64,000 nt of DNA from Legionella donaldsonii (GTDB lineage: Bacteria > Pseudomonadota > Gammaproteobacteria > Legionellales > Legionellaceae), in assembly GCF_900452385.1 (NCBI RefSeq), contig NZ_UGOA01000001.1, positions 1,869,501 through 1,933,500 of the forward strand. The letters are read 5' to 3'. Below the pieces are notes generated by a model that saw only the letters and a program-made list of their open reading frames with translations, ran no database searches and was not told where the DNA came from. Positions 1 to 9,585 of this stretch are shown piece after piece (position 1 is the stretch's first letter; each line of letters starts with the position of its first letter). Made by a program: the position numbers and the translations under genes.

Positions 1-622
1 TATTATCCATGCTGCCAACGCCCTGCACACGATGAAACTGTGGTGCCAGACTATCATTTGTTTTCGCCCACTGCTGGTAATAATTGATGAGAGGCTCTGT
101 TTGTTGATGGTAAACAGTGAGACGCTGCTTAATCGTCTCTTCTTTATCATCATCCCGCTGAATCAATGGTTCTCCGGTAATATCATCAACATTATCTGTT
201 TTAGGCGGTTGAAATTTAACATGATAAACGCGACCAGAAGCTACATGTACACGTCTACCACTTATACGATTGATAATTTCCTCGTCAGGCACTGCTATTT
301 CAATAACATGATCAAGCTTAATCTTCGCACTCTTTAGGGCATCAGCCTGCGGAATAGTACGGGGAAAGCCATCGAATAGAAATCCAGACCGGCAATCATC
401 TTGTTGTAAGCGCTCTTTTACCAAACCAATAATAATTTCATCAGAAACCAGTTTTCCAGAATCCATTACCTTTTTAGCACTTTTCCCCAATTCCGTCCCA
501 GCAGCAATTGCCGAACGAAGCATATCACCAGTCGAAATTTGTGGTATTTTAAAATAGTTAATTAACTTAATTGCCTGCGTTCCCTTTCCCGCACCCGGCC
601 CCCCTAATAACATTAAACGCAT
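1..622 (-). CDS. adk: Adenylate kinase, partial (C-terminus outside window)
   Basis: Interconverts ATP + AMP and 2 ADP in the cytoplasm. Reading the minus strand from 622 gives [17 protein letters not shown], the P-loop GxPGxGKGT of adenylate kinases, followed by the AMP-binding stretch with STGDMLR and the LID-entry motif DGFPRT. A segment with [13 protein letters not shown] follows, as in long-LID bacterial enzymes. The start at 622 has a good ribosome binding site (AGGAGC, about 6 bases upstream). The frame stays open to base 1, so roughly 207 of the usual 215-225 residues are visible and the C-terminus is missing. Identification is firm. Confidence 0.95.
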   Translation of the reverse strand, partial: MRLMLLGGPGAGKGTQAIKLINYFKIPQISTGDMLRSAIAAGTELGKSAKKVMDSGKLVSDEIIIGLVKERLQQDDCRSGFLFDGFPRTIPQADALKSAKIKLDHVIEIAVPDEEIINRISGRRVHVASGRVYHVKFQPPKTDNVDDITGEPLIQRDDDKEETIKQRLTVYHQQTEPLINYYQQWAKTNDSLAPQFHRVQGVGSMDN

Positions 623-738
623 TAATCAGCTCCTATTCGAATTTAGCGATCATCCTACCTTTTCAAAACTTGGATGTCATTACTAATCTTAACTACTTGT
701 TCTTACCACTATTTTATAGCCACCTAATCTTGTGCCTC

Positions 739-1347
739 CTATCTATACCAAGGTTTGGAATTTAACGAAGCTTTACATTGGCTTAATTGCGCTTGATATA
801 AATAGGAACGTGCTTTAACTTTGCGTGCAACCTGAATCAACCAAGGTTTCTTCAAATAAGTTCTAGATTGATAACCACCTATTCCTTCATGATAAGCCAG
901 ATATAAAGGGTACGCGTCATTTCTGGGTATTCCAGCACGGCGATTAGCCTGATTAGCATACCAACCAATAAAATCAACTGCATCGGCAAAAACATCTCGT
1001 GAGGCGAGATACCTACCCCCATCCCCCGCTCTTTTATATAGCCGCCAAGTAGAATGCAGGGCCTGAGAATAGCCATAAGCTGTGGATGGCCTTTTCCAGG
1101 GTATAATCCAAAGCAATTTTGTCCGTGGTGGTTTTGCGTTGGCATCAAACTTGGATTCCTGATGAATAATTGCCATTTGGACTGAAATAGGGATTCGCCA
1201 TCGGCGCTCAACATCCTGAGCATCCGAATACCATCTGGGGTATTGTTTAAAAATATGGCAAATATTATTAACGTCTCTTGGGGGTGGGCTAGCGCAGGAT
1301 ATCAGTAACAATGAAAAAGCAATAAGCGTTAGCAGTTTTAAATTCAT
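739..1347 (-). CDS. Small lytic transglycosylase-like (SLT) lipoprotein
   Basis: A 202-residue protein with a lipoprotein signal peptide (lipobox LISC, lipidated Cys18), so it is expected to be anchored in the envelope. The mature part resembles the SLT/lysozyme-like fold: AIIHQESKFDA places a candidate catalytic glutamate at about residue 64, followed by YGYSQALHSTW, the GxxQ-type motif of the family, and later YLAYHEG. The probable role is cleavage of peptidoglycan glycan strands. It is transcribed away from the exonuclease gene at 1572 and stands alone. The family is clear at motif level, the substrate is not. Confidence 0.8.
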   Translation of the reverse strand: MNLKLLTLIAFSLLLISCASPPPRDVNNICHIFKQYPRWYSDAQDVERRWRIPISVQMAIIHQESKFDANAKPPRTKLLWIIPWKRPSTAYGYSQALHSTWRLYKRAGDGGRYLASRDVFADAVDFIGWYANQANRRAGIPRNDAYPLYLAYHEGIGGYQSRTYLKKPWLIQVARKVKARSYLYQAQLSQCKASLNSKPWYR

Positions 1348-1571
1348 TTTCTTATTTGGTATGGGCTAGGATGAATGAGCGTATTAGTAGCAAAAAAGCA
1401 GATAAAATTAAACATTTTTATTTAAACTGACAATTTTTTTGCAATTTCGTCTGTCAATTTGGCAATATAAAAGTCAGCGCTCTCCTTTCGTTGTCATTCC
1501 CAAATTGACCCAGCTATGTTAGTTTTAAGCTAAAACTATGAACCTCTTTATTTTACTGAGCACTCTTCATC

Positions 1572-2342
1572 ATGAGCATTCTGGTATTTGACATAGAAAC
1601 CATTCCTGATATTAAAGCAGGACAAAAATTATATGAATTAGAAGGATTATCTGATGCGGATACAGCCTCAGCCCTCTTTACTTTACGTCGCTGTAAGACT
1701 GGCAACGATTTTTTACCGCACTATCTCCAAAAGGTAGTTGCCATTTCTTTAGTACTTAATCAAGGTTCACAGCTAAAGGTCTGGTCCTTAGGTGATGAAC
1801 AATCGGATGAAAAAGATTTGATTCAACGATTTTTTGCGGGTATTGAGAAATACACACCGACGCTGATTAGTTGGAATGGCTGCGGTTTTGACTTACCCGT
1901 GCTCCATTATCGTGCCTTATTGCATGGTATTTCCGCACCAATTTATTGGGAAACCGGTGAAAATCAACAAAATTTTCGCTGGAATAACTATCTAAATCGC
2001 TTTCACTACCGTCATCTGGATCTGATGGATGTGCTAGCCGCTTATCAAAATAAAGCGTTTGCGCCTCTGGATGAAATAGCTAGTATGCTTGGCTTTCCTG
2101 GTAAAATGGGCATGAGCGGAGCAAAAGTATGGGAACAATTCCTTGCTGGAAATTTAAAGAATATCCGTGATTATTGTGAAACCGATGTATTAAATACTTA
2201 CTGTGTTTATCTCCGCTTTGAATTGATGCGAGGCACACATAATCAGGAAACTTATACCAAGGCTATAGATAACCTGCGTACTTACTTACAAAGTGAAAAA
2301 GAAAAACCTCATTTGCAGGAGTTTTTAGAAAGAATGAATTGA
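1572..2342 (+). CDS. PolB-type 3'-5' exonuclease domain protein (DEDDy)
   Basis: A 256-residue stand-alone exonuclease of the family related to the proofreading domain of DNA polymerase B. Exo I is VFDIETIP (residues 5-12, metal-binding Asp and Glu), Exo II lies at SWNGCGFDLPVL, and Exo III at DYCETDVLNTY, which carries the Tyr and Asp of the DEDDy subgroup. It probably trims single-stranded DNA or RNA 3' ends; the substrate is not known from sequence. No strong ribosome binding site precedes the ATG, but it is the first ATG of the open frame and lies directly before Exo I. It converges with rimI. Confidence 0.85.
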   Translation: MSILVFDIETIPDIKAGQKLYELEGLSDADTASALFTLRRCKTGNDFLPHYLQKVVAISLVLNQGSQLKVWSLGDEQSDEKDLIQRFFAGIEKYTPTLISWNGCGFDLPVLHYRALLHGISAPIYWETGENQQNFRWNNYLNRFHYRHLDLMDVLAAYQNKAFAPLDEIASMLGFPGKMGMSGAKVWEQFLAGNLKNIRDYCETDVLNTYCVYLRFELMRGTHNQETYTKAIDNLRTYLQSEKEKPHLQEFLERMN

Positions 2343-2402
2343 TTTCTAACCTGAGTGAAGGCCAACAATACCTCACCAAACTCTAAACTACGTTTTTTAA
2401 AG

Positions 2403-2855
2403 TTATTTTTTGCTAATCAATTTTTTAAGCAAGATAGCATCTTCATAACCATTTTCGTCTTGATAATAGGCTTCTTTAATTGCGTCTTTACGAAAACCAA
2501 ATTTCTCGTATAAGGCAAGTGCAGCCACGTTACTGGGACGCACTTCAAGAATAACAGTATCGAAATTAGTATTTACCAAAGAAGAAAGCACTGCTCTCAA
2601 TAGCGAGCGTCCATAGCCCTTTCTCTGTGCTGAAACAGCTACACATAAGTTGAGAATATGGCAGACATTAAAGCTATAACGACAGATTACATAGCCTTCT
2701 ATGCGTTTTTTAGACTCTATGACTCGACAATCATAACCAACTAGCACACAGTCACTTAAAATATCCCTGCTCCACGGAGCTCGGTGTGACATCACCTCAA
2801 TCTCATACACTCTATCAATGTCATTCTGCTGCATTGGACGTATTTTAGGTCTCAT
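2403..2855 (-). CDS. rimI: Ribosomal protein bS18 alanine N-acetyltransferase
   Basis: A GNAT-fold acetyltransferase of 150 residues, the normal length for RimI, which acetylates the N-terminal alanine of S18 using acetyl-CoA. Visible features are the acetyl-CoA pyrophosphate-binding loop in VSAQRKGYGRSLL (RxxGxG type), the LEVRPSNVAALALYEKFGF signature, and ILNLCV before the loop. The ATG has a good AGGA box 7 bases upstream. It lies about 170 bp downstream of lpdA on the same strand, separated by a hairpin-containing spacer. Confidence 0.9.
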   Translation of the reverse strand: MRPKIRPMQQNDIDRVYEIEVMSHRAPWSRDILSDCVLVGYDCRVIESKKRIEGYVICRYSFNVCHILNLCVAVSAQRKGYGRSLLRAVLSSLVNTNFDTVILEVRPSNVAALALYEKFGFRKDAIKEAYYQDENGYEDAILLKKLISKK

Positions 2856-2977
2856 AGTAGTCCTAAAGATCAGATTGTATTTAAGGGTTGTTGAATCTAC
2901 TATCTTGGCGCTTATGCCTTGGTTTTCTGCGCTTCACTACTCACATACTAGCGTGTATGCTCCGCTCAAAGCAATTA

Positions 2978-3010
2978 GCCATAGTCTAAATAATCAACTC
3001 AGACTATGGC
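2978..3010. repeat. Perfect 10-bp inverted repeat between rimI and lpdA
   Basis: GCCATAGTCT (2978-2987) is repeated in exact inverse at 3001-3010 with a 13-base loop. It lies just after the lpdA stop codon on the minus strand. No run of T follows, so it is not a textbook intrinsic terminator, but it could stabilise the 3' end of the pdh transcript. A second small hairpin (CATAC/GTATG) lies just upstream, near 2943-2960. Confidence 0.6.
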
Positions 3011-3024
3011 ATCTCAGATGCAAA

Positions 3025-4449
3025 TTACTTTTTCTTTTTCTTAGGTAAATAAAGATCCGTAATTGTTCCTTCAAAAATTTCTGCAGACAAGGCAATTGAC
3101 TCAGAAAGAGTCGGATGAGGATGAATAGTTAAAGCGATATCTTCGACATCGCAACCCATTTCAATTGCTAAAGAGGTTTCAGCAATTAAGTCACCCGCAT
3201 TTACCCCTACAATTCCAGCTCCCAGAATACGATCAGTTTCGGGACAGAATAACAACTTGGTCATTCCTTCTTCACGCCCCATACTCAAAGCACGTCCGCT
3301 GGCAATCCACGGGAAAACTGCTTTCTCGTAGTTTATTCCCTTCTCCTTAGCTTCTTTTTCAGTCAATCCAGTCCAGGCCACCTCTGGATCGGTGTAGGCA
3401 ACACTAGCAATGCATTTGGGATCAAAATAATGTTTCATACCACCAATCACTTCAGCTGCAACACGCCCTTCTGGGATTGCCTTATGGGCTAACATGGGTT
3501 GCCCTACCACATCTCCAATTGCAAAAATGTGAGGAACATTGGTTCGCATTTGTTTATCAACTTTAATAAAGCCACGTTCATCAACTTTTACACCCGCTTT
3601 TTCAGCATCAATAGTACCACCATTTGGTTTTCTTCCTACCGATACCAGGACTTGCTGGAAGCACAACGGTTTATCAGTAGCGTGCTCTCCATCCATAGAA
3701 ACATAAATACCCTCTTTTTTAGCTTCCATCGCGGTAACTTTCGTTTTAAGCAGGATCTTAACGCCTTTTTTCGCCATGCGCTTGTGTAAAACATTGACCA
3801 AATCAATGTCAGCTCCAGGCATCAATTGATCCATAAACTCAACAACTGTCACCTCAACACCCAGAGCGGAATAAACAGTAGCCATTTCCAAGCCAATAAT
3901 ACCGCCACCCAAGACAAGTAAACTCCCTTTAATGTCAGCTAATTCCAAAGCACCAGTTGAACTGAAAATACGTGGATCTTCAGGAATGAAAGGTAAATTG
4001 ACCGATTCACTACCTACAGCAATAATAGCGTTTTCAAATTCAACCGTAGTAGTACCATTTCCCCCTTGTACAGTGACCTGGTGGGTACCTGAAAATTTCG
4101 CAACACCAGTTACTACATCTACCTTGCGCTGCTTGGCTAATACTTTCAGACCACCTGTTAATTTGCCAACAACAGAATTTTTCCAAGCAACAATTTTTTT
4201 ACTATCCAGCTTGGGTTTACCAAAACTGACTCCCTGATCTGCCATTTCATGGCTTTCATCAATGACTTTAGCAATATGAAGCAAGGCTTTTGAAGGAATA
4301 CAACCAACATTTAAACAAACACCGCCCAAGCTATCGAAACGCTCAACCAATACAACTTTTTTGCCCAGATCGGCAGCACGGAAGGCTGCTGTATACCCTC
4401 CAGGACCACTACCTAATACCACTACATCAGCTTTAATATTTGCAGTCAT
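3025..4449 (-). CDS. lpdA: Dihydrolipoamide dehydrogenase (E3)
   Basis: The FAD enzyme that reoxidises lipoamide and reduces NAD+ in the pyruvate (and often 2-oxoglutarate) dehydrogenase complex. The protein (474 residues from the chosen start) shows the FAD-binding VVVLGSGPGGYTAAFRA, the redox disulphide GGVCLNVGCIPSKALL, the NAD site LVLGGGIIGLEMA, the second FAD motif IFAIGDVVGQPMLAHKA and the dimer-interface active site HPHPTLSE. The open frame extends four codons upstream to 4461, but only the ATG at 4449 (MTANIKAD) has a spaced GAGG box. It ends the aceE-aceF-lpdA cluster. The C-terminus ends in a run of lysines. Confidence 0.97.
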   Translation of the reverse strand: MTANIKADVVVLGSGPGGYTAAFRAADLGKKVVLVERFDSLGGVCLNVGCIPSKALLHIAKVIDESHEMADQGVSFGKPKLDSKKIVAWKNSVVGKLTGGLKVLAKQRKVDVVTGVAKFSGTHQVTVQGGNGTTTVEFENAIIAVGSESVNLPFIPEDPRIFSSTGALELADIKGSLLVLGGGIIGLEMATVYSALGVEVTVVEFMDQLMPGADIDLVNVLHKRMAKKGVKILLKTKVTAMEAKKEGIYVSMDGEHATDKPLCFQQVLVSVGRKPNGGTIDAEKAGVKVDERGFIKVDKQMRTNVPHIFAIGDVVGQPMLAHKAIPEGRVAAEVIGGMKHYFDPKCIASVAYTDPEVAWTGLTEKEAKEKGINYEKAVFPWIASGRALSMGREEGMTKLLFCPETDRILGAGIVGVNAGDLIAETSLAIEMGCDVEDIALTIHPHPTLSESIALSAEIFEGTITDLYLPKKKKK

Positions 4450-4514
4450 TTCACGCCTCATACTGTTCTAAAATCTATTTTCTATATATATTTTTTTAGT
4501 TTCTTTAGGGGTTA

Positions 4515-6134
4515 TTACAATAAAATCCGTCGAATATCGCTGAGTGAGTCAGCAATGAATCGAGTAAAACGTGCAGCCTCTGCACCATCAATAACCCGGT
4601 GATCATAAGATAATGATAAAGGTAACATCAACCGCGGTTTGAATTCTCCTCTGTCGTAAACAGGTTTCATGCTGGAGCGGGAAAGTCCTAGAATCGCCAC
4701 CTCAGGACTATTCACAATCGGTGTAAACGCCGTACCACCTATCCCTCCCAAACTTGAAATCGTGAAACAACCACCACTCATATCTGCAGGCATCAACCCT
4801 TTATCTCGTGCTTTTGCACTTAAACGTGCCATTTCTGCAGCAATGTCGCTGACAGTCAGGTGATCAACATCTTTTATAACAGGAACTACCAAACCATTCG
4901 GAGTTTCAACAGCAATCCCTATATGACAATAACGCTTGTAAATTAAATTCTCACCACTCGCATCCAGTGATGCATTAAATTGTGGGTATACTGCGAGTGC
5001 TTTACTCACTACCTTAGTCACAAAAGCAAGCATCGTTAACTTGAAACCACTTTGCTTTGCATTTTCCGCTTCCGATTTCCTAAATGCCTCAAGCTCAGTA
5101 ATATCAGCTTCATCGAATTGCGTCACATGAGGGATAGTAACCCATGAGCGATGAACATTAATTCCGGTCAAGCGCTTAATCTTGTTCAAAGGCTTAATTT
5201 CAACTTCACCAAACTTGGAAAAATCAATCGCAGGCGCGCTAGGAAATGCAAAACTGCCCGAAGATGGCTTTTCGCTCAGCCGTGCTTTTACATAGGCTTG
5301 CACATCTTCCTTCATAACTCTCGATTTTCGCCCACTACCCTTAATTTCATTAAGGTTTACTCCTAACTCCCTGGCTAAACGGCGAACGGATGGCCCCGCA
5401 GAAACAACCGCGCCAGCCCTTTCAGTACCTACTAAACCAGGAGCTATCTCAGGCTTTTCAGAACGAACTGCAGCGGGTTGTGCCACTGTTTTTTCTGGGA
5501 CTAGCTCACCTGGCTGGCCTGATGATTGTTCTTTTTCACTGCTGATCTGCTCTACATTTAACGCAAGAATCAAAGTACCCTGTGATACTTTATCCCCTAT
5601 TTTTACTGCAATACTCTCAATAACTCCTGCTGTAGGCGAAGGAATATCCATCGTTGCCTTATCACCTTCCAGGGTAATAAGTGATTGATCCTTGGTAACC
5701 GATTGACCCGGCTTCACCATAATTTCAATAACATCAACATCTGTTGCGCCGCCAATATCAGGTACGCTAACTTCCTGGTGTTGCAAGGTAGTTTGCGATT
5801 TTAGGCTTACCTCTTCCGTTTTGGGTATTATTTCTTCTTTTTCCAAGGCTGTGGGGGGAGCGGCTATAGACGATTTTTCCTCTGTTTTCAGCTGTTCTCC
5901 AATCAAAGTCAAAATGACATCCCCTTCAGAAACCTTATCACCAACCTTAACCTGCAAGTGGCCAATTTTACCGGCCTGGGGTGAAGGAATCTCCATACTC
6001 GCCTTATCCGATTCCAGAGTAATTAATGGTGTATCTACGCTTATTTCATCCCCTGGTTTAACCATTACTTCAATGACATCAACACCTGTTGCGCCACCAA
6101 TATCAGGGACCTTAATCTTAATCTCATCTGCCAT
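4515..6134 (-). CDS. aceF: Pyruvate dehydrogenase E2, dihydrolipoamide acetyltransferase
   Basis: Core subunit of the pyruvate dehydrogenase complex, passing acetyl groups from lipoamide to CoA. From the chosen start it is 539 residues: lipoyl domain 1 (residues 3-75, lipoylated Lys44 in ESDKAS), a linker rich in Glu, Pro and Ala, lipoyl domain 2 (Lys159 in EGDKAT), the E1/E3-binding domain near SVRRLARELGVNLNEIKG, and the catalytic domain ending in the active-site SYDHRVIDGAEAARF. There are two lipoyl domains rather than the three of E. coli. The ATG at 6134 has GAGGA 7 bases upstream; the frame extends five codons further without support. Confidence 0.97.
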   Translation of the reverse strand: MADEIKIKVPDIGGATGVDVIEVMVKPGDEISVDTPLITLESDKASMEIPSPQAGKIGHLQVKVGDKVSEGDVILTLIGEQLKTEEKSSIAAPPTALEKEEIIPKTEEVSLKSQTTLQHQEVSVPDIGGATDVDVIEIMVKPGQSVTKDQSLITLEGDKATMDIPSPTAGVIESIAVKIGDKVSQGTLILALNVEQISSEKEQSSGQPGELVPEKTVAQPAAVRSEKPEIAPGLVGTERAGAVVSAGPSVRRLARELGVNLNEIKGSGRKSRVMKEDVQAYVKARLSEKPSSGSFAFPSAPAIDFSKFGEVEIKPLNKIKRLTGINVHRSWVTIPHVTQFDEADITELEAFRKSEAENAKQSGFKLTMLAFVTKVVSKALAVYPQFNASLDASGENLIYKRYCHIGIAVETPNGLVVPVIKDVDHLTVSDIAAEMARLSAKARDKGLMPADMSGGCFTISSLGGIGGTAFTPIVNSPEVAILGLSRSSMKPVYDRGEFKPRLMLPLSLSYDHRVIDGAEAARFTRFIADSLSDIRRILL

Positions 6135-6222
6135 AGTTATCCTCAGCAAACAGGTAAACTGAAATTTATTTGACCAAATTTAATGTTACGAGAACATCCT
6201 TTAAAACTGGGCATCTATTTAC

Positions 6223-6289
6223 CCCGGATAGCCCTTCTATATTAATTCCACCCCACTAAACAGTGTAGAATTGTCGGGGCTATGCCGAG
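6223..6289. other. Imperfect inverted repeat in the aceE-aceF spacer
   Basis: The 172-bp gap between aceE and aceF contains CCCGGATAGCCC (from 6223) facing GGGGCTATGCCGAG (6276-6289), a G+C-rich imperfect stem with a long loop. It could reduce read-through or mark an mRNA processing point between the E1 and E2 genes. There is no T tract. Function is inferred only from position. Confidence 0.4.
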
Positions 6290-6306
6290 AAGAATTGAGG
6301 GGAGCC

Positions 6307-8970
6307 CTAGTGAGTCACTGGATCCTCTTTTTCACTATTAATGCCATACCGTTTCATTGCATCAACAATTGTTGATTTAGGCATTTCTCCCTGCTGCACT
6401 AAAGCATCTAAAGCTGCTAAAACAACAAATTTAGCATCCACTTCAAAGAAGTGGCGTAAACGCTCTCGCGTATCACTGCGTCCATATCCATCAGTACCCA
6501 GTACTATGTAAGGTGCTGCAATGTAGGGTCTTATCTGATCAGCATATAAGCGCATATAATCTGTCGCAGCAATCACAGGACCTTTACGATCAGCTAATTG
6601 CTGGCTGACATAACTCTGCTGTGGTTTAGCATCGGGATGCATGCGATTATGCCGTTCTGCAGACAGGCCATCTCGTCTTAATTCATTGAAGCTTGTGACA
6701 GACCAAATATCCGCAGTCACTGCAAAATCATCATGAAGCATTTGTGCTGCTTTGATGACTTCCCGCAGAATAGTACCACTACCCAGCAGTTGCACATGCT
6801 TTTTGCTCTTTTTCTCACTCTCCTGTAGCAAATACATGCCTTTGAGAATACCTTCTTCAACACCGGCTGGCATTTCAGGGTGAGTATAATTTTCATTCAT
6901 TACGGTAATGTAGTAGAACACATTCTCCTGTTTCTCATACATCCGATATAAACCATCACGAATGATGACAGCTAACTCATAAGCATAAGTTGGATCATAA
7001 GCCACACAATTGGGAATAGTTGACGCCATAAGATGACTATGACCATCCTGATGTTGCAAACCTTCTCCCGCCAATGTGGTACGTCCAGCGGTTCCTCCCA
7101 AAAGAAATCCACGTGCCTGCATATCGCCTGCTGCCCAAGCCAAATCACCAATGCGTTGAAAACCAAACATTGAGTAATAAATATAGAAAGGTATCATTGC
7201 CAGTTTGTTGGTACTGTATGATGTTGCGGCAGCGATCCATGAACAGAAGGCTCCTGCTTCATTAATGCCTTCCTCCAGGATCTGACCATCTTTTGCTTCA
7301 CGGTAGTACATCACCTGTTCATGATCCACAGGAGTATAAAGTTGTCCAACTGGAGAATAAATACCGATTTGACGGAACAAACCCTCCATACCAAAAGTCC
7401 GACACTCATCCGGAACAATCGGCACAATACGCGCACTCAATTCTTTATCCTTCAATAAAACCGATAGAATGCGTACAAAAGCCATCGTAGTTGAAATTTC
7501 CCGTTCACCCGTACTACCGGTAATCGCAGAAAAAGCTGATAACACAGGAATTTTTAGCGGTTCAACATCCGTGGTACGAGCAGGTAAATAACCTCCGAGG
7601 GCTTCACGCTGTTTGCGTAAATACTTAATTTCCGGACTATCATCGGCAGGACGATAAAAGGGTATTTCAGCAATTTTCTCATCGCTGATAGGAATACTAA
7701 AACGATCTCTGAAGGCTCTTAGCTGTTCAATAGTCATTTTCTTTTGCTGATGGGTAATGTTTTGACCTTCACCAGCAGCCCCCATACCATAACCTTTGAT
7801 GGTCTTAGCCAATATTACTGTTGGGCTTCCCTTATGCTTGACTGCTTGTGCATAGGCAGCAAATACTTTCTGTGGATCATGGCCACCACGGTTTAAACGC
7901 CAGATTTCATCATCAGACATATTGGCTACCAGTTTTTTCAGCTCTGGATATTGGCCAAAAAAATGTTCACGGACATAAGCACCATCATTTGCTTTATAGC
8001 TTTGATAATCACCATCGACGCATTCTTCCATGCGTTTTTGCATAATACCAGTATCATCCCGTGCAAAAAGTGGATCCCAACGTCCACCCCAGATCACTTT
8101 AATAACATTCCAGCCAGCGCCACGGAATAAACCTTCCAATTCTTGAATAATTTTGCCATTACCGCGGACAGGGCCATCTAAACGCTGTAAGTTACAATTC
8201 ACCACAAAAATCAAATTGTCCAGTTTTTCACGGGCCGCAATAGATAAAGCACCAACAGATTCTGGCTCATCCATTTCACCATCACCCAGGAATGCCCAAA
8301 CTTTACGTCCTTCAGCATGCATCAATCCTCGATTTTCCAGGTATTTTAGAAAACGTGCCTGGTAAATAGCTTGCAATGGACCTAGCCCCATGGATACTGT
8401 AGGAAATTGCCAGAAATCCCCCATCAACCACGGATGCGGGTAAGAAGACAATCCATCAACTTCAACTTCCTGACGGAATTTATCTAATTGTTGTTCTGAT
8501 AAACGGCCTTCTAAAAAAGCACGGGCATAAATTCCTGGTGAAGAATGCCCCTGTATATAAAGCAAATCACCGCCTTTCACTTTATCCGGACCTTTGAAAA
8601 AATAATTAAATCCAGTTTCATATAAGGTCGAGGAAGAAGCATAAGAAGCAATATGCCCTCCGAGCTCTGCGGCATATTTACCTGCTCGCACAACCATTGC
8701 TACTGCATTCCAGCGAATAAGAGCATTAATTCGCTTGCCGATACCTTCGTCAGGTGGCATCGGCTGTTCTTCATGCGGTTTTATAGTATTACGGTAAGGA
8801 GTATTAATAGAGCTTTTCAGCTTCACTCCCTCGGCATTTGCTCTATTCATAAGCTCCTGGAGCAGAAATGCAGCCCGTTCGTTACCATCATTGGCAAATA
8901 CTGCTTGCAAGGCATCCAGCCATTCACGCGTCTCAATTGGATCTATATCATTACTGTTTTCATATGACAT
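6307..8970 (-). CDS. aceE: Pyruvate dehydrogenase E1 component (homodimeric type)
   Basis: Thiamine-diphosphate enzyme that decarboxylates pyruvate and acetylates the E2 lipoyl arm. At 887 residues from the chosen start it is the same size as the E. coli homodimeric E1. The ThDP/Mg motif reads GDGEMDEPES followed by NCNLQRLDGPV; other family blocks are SSYPHPWLMGDFWQFPTVSMG and EGLQHQDGHSH. The ATG at 8970 (MSYENSN) has GAGGA 8 bases upstream; an in-frame TTG at 8988 does not. It is the first enzyme gene of aceE-aceF-lpdA and lies 30 bp downstream of a cysteine-rich lipoprotein gene. Confidence 0.97.
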   Translation of the reverse strand: MSYENSNDIDPIETREWLDALQAVFANDGNERAAFLLQELMNRANAEGVKLKSSINTPYRNTIKPHEEQPMPPDEGIGKRINALIRWNAVAMVVRAGKYAAELGGHIASYASSSTLYETGFNYFFKGPDKVKGGDLLYIQGHSSPGIYARAFLEGRLSEQQLDKFRQEVEVDGLSSYPHPWLMGDFWQFPTVSMGLGPLQAIYQARFLKYLENRGLMHAEGRKVWAFLGDGEMDEPESVGALSIAAREKLDNLIFVVNCNLQRLDGPVRGNGKIIQELEGLFRGAGWNVIKVIWGGRWDPLFARDDTGIMQKRMEECVDGDYQSYKANDGAYVREHFFGQYPELKKLVANMSDDEIWRLNRGGHDPQKVFAAYAQAVKHKGSPTVILAKTIKGYGMGAAGEGQNITHQQKKMTIEQLRAFRDRFSIPISDEKIAEIPFYRPADDSPEIKYLRKQREALGGYLPARTTDVEPLKIPVLSAFSAITGSTGEREISTTMAFVRILSVLLKDKELSARIVPIVPDECRTFGMEGLFRQIGIYSPVGQLYTPVDHEQVMYYREAKDGQILEEGINEAGAFCSWIAAATSYSTNKLAMIPFYIYYSMFGFQRIGDLAWAAGDMQARGFLLGGTAGRTTLAGEGLQHQDGHSHLMASTIPNCVAYDPTYAYELAVIIRDGLYRMYEKQENVFYYITVMNENYTHPEMPAGVEEGILKGMYLLQESEKKSKKHVQLLGSGTILREVIKAAQMLHDDFAVTADIWSVTSFNELRRDGLSAERHNRMHPDAKPQQSYVSQQLADRKGPVIAATDYMRLYADQIRPYIAAPYIVLGTDGYGRSDTRERLRHFFEVDAKFVVLAALDALVQQGEMPKSTIVDAMKRYGINSEKEDPVTH

Positions 8971-9000
8971 GAATGTGTTCCTCGTCAATCTTTAAGCTTT

Positions 9001-9408
9001 TTAGCAACAAGCTGGTGTAACCTGTAAACGTTTATGAATTACGCCACCGCAAGCCTGCATGCAAACCTGATAATCTGCCCGGCAGTTACAGGTTGTTTTT
9101 CGGCATTGTAGTGGATCACGGAAGGAATTCAACTCAAGAGCAAGCATTTCACCTTTTACATAGCGCTCATGTTGATAACGATAATAACTTTTCGCGGTCT
9201 TTTCTTTCGCATAAGCATTACATTGCTGGCAATTATTACGACAGGTCTTGTTACATACTACCGCTCTACTTTCACAATTTTTTTGGCAAGTGGCAAAACT
9301 GCATTTTGCCAACCCACACTGTACTTGTGGAGTAAGGGTTTGGTGCATACAAGCAGTCAAAAATAAAAAACAACAACCCCATACAGCCCGAACAATAAAA
9401 TTTATCAT
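9001..9408 (-). CDS. Cysteine-rich lipoprotein of unknown function
   Basis: A 135-residue protein with a signal peptide ending in the lipobox LTAC (Cys20), so probably a lipoprotein. The mature chain carries about 17 cysteines in a regular array: the segment from QVQCGLAKC to NNCQQC has spacings of about 4, 4, 3, 6, 3, 3 and 2, and a second group (CRKTTCNC, CMQACGG) ends with CC. This suggests disulphides or metal binding in the periplasm. I do not recognise the family. It precedes aceE by 30 bp on the same strand and may share its transcript. The start at 9408 is preferred because the signal peptide begins there. Confidence 0.7.
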   Translation of the reverse strand: MINFIVRAVWGCCFLFLTACMHQTLTPQVQCGLAKCSFATCQKNCESRAVVCNKTCRNNCQQCNAYAKEKTAKSYYRYQHERYVKGEMLALELNSFRDPLQCRKTTCNCRADYQVCMQACGGVIHKRLQVTPACC

Positions 9409-9438
9409 AGTTAGCCATCTCAATTTATGAAAATCATT

Positions 9439-9571
9439 AGACTTCCTTAAAATTCTACTGCATTGGAGCATTACTTCATCGATACGGTGCTCGAATCCTC
9501 ATGTACTATGTACACTCCGCTTCTGCGCGCACCGTTCCTCCTCTCCCTGCAGCAAGTTTAGAAAAAAGTCT
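9439..9571. repeat. Dispersed intergenic repeat, copy A
   Basis: A 133-bp element beginning AGACTTCC and ending AAAAAGTCT. Its core, CTGCATTGGAGCATTACTTC followed by a CGATACGG-type block, TCGAATCCT and a CCGCTTCTGCGCGC-type block, recurs at 33099-33246 and, inverted, at 62991-63118. The two ends are imperfect inverted complements. It overlaps the region upstream of the cysteine-rich lipoprotein. Confidence 0.75.
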
Positions 9572-9585
9572 ATATCTTCACGCTG

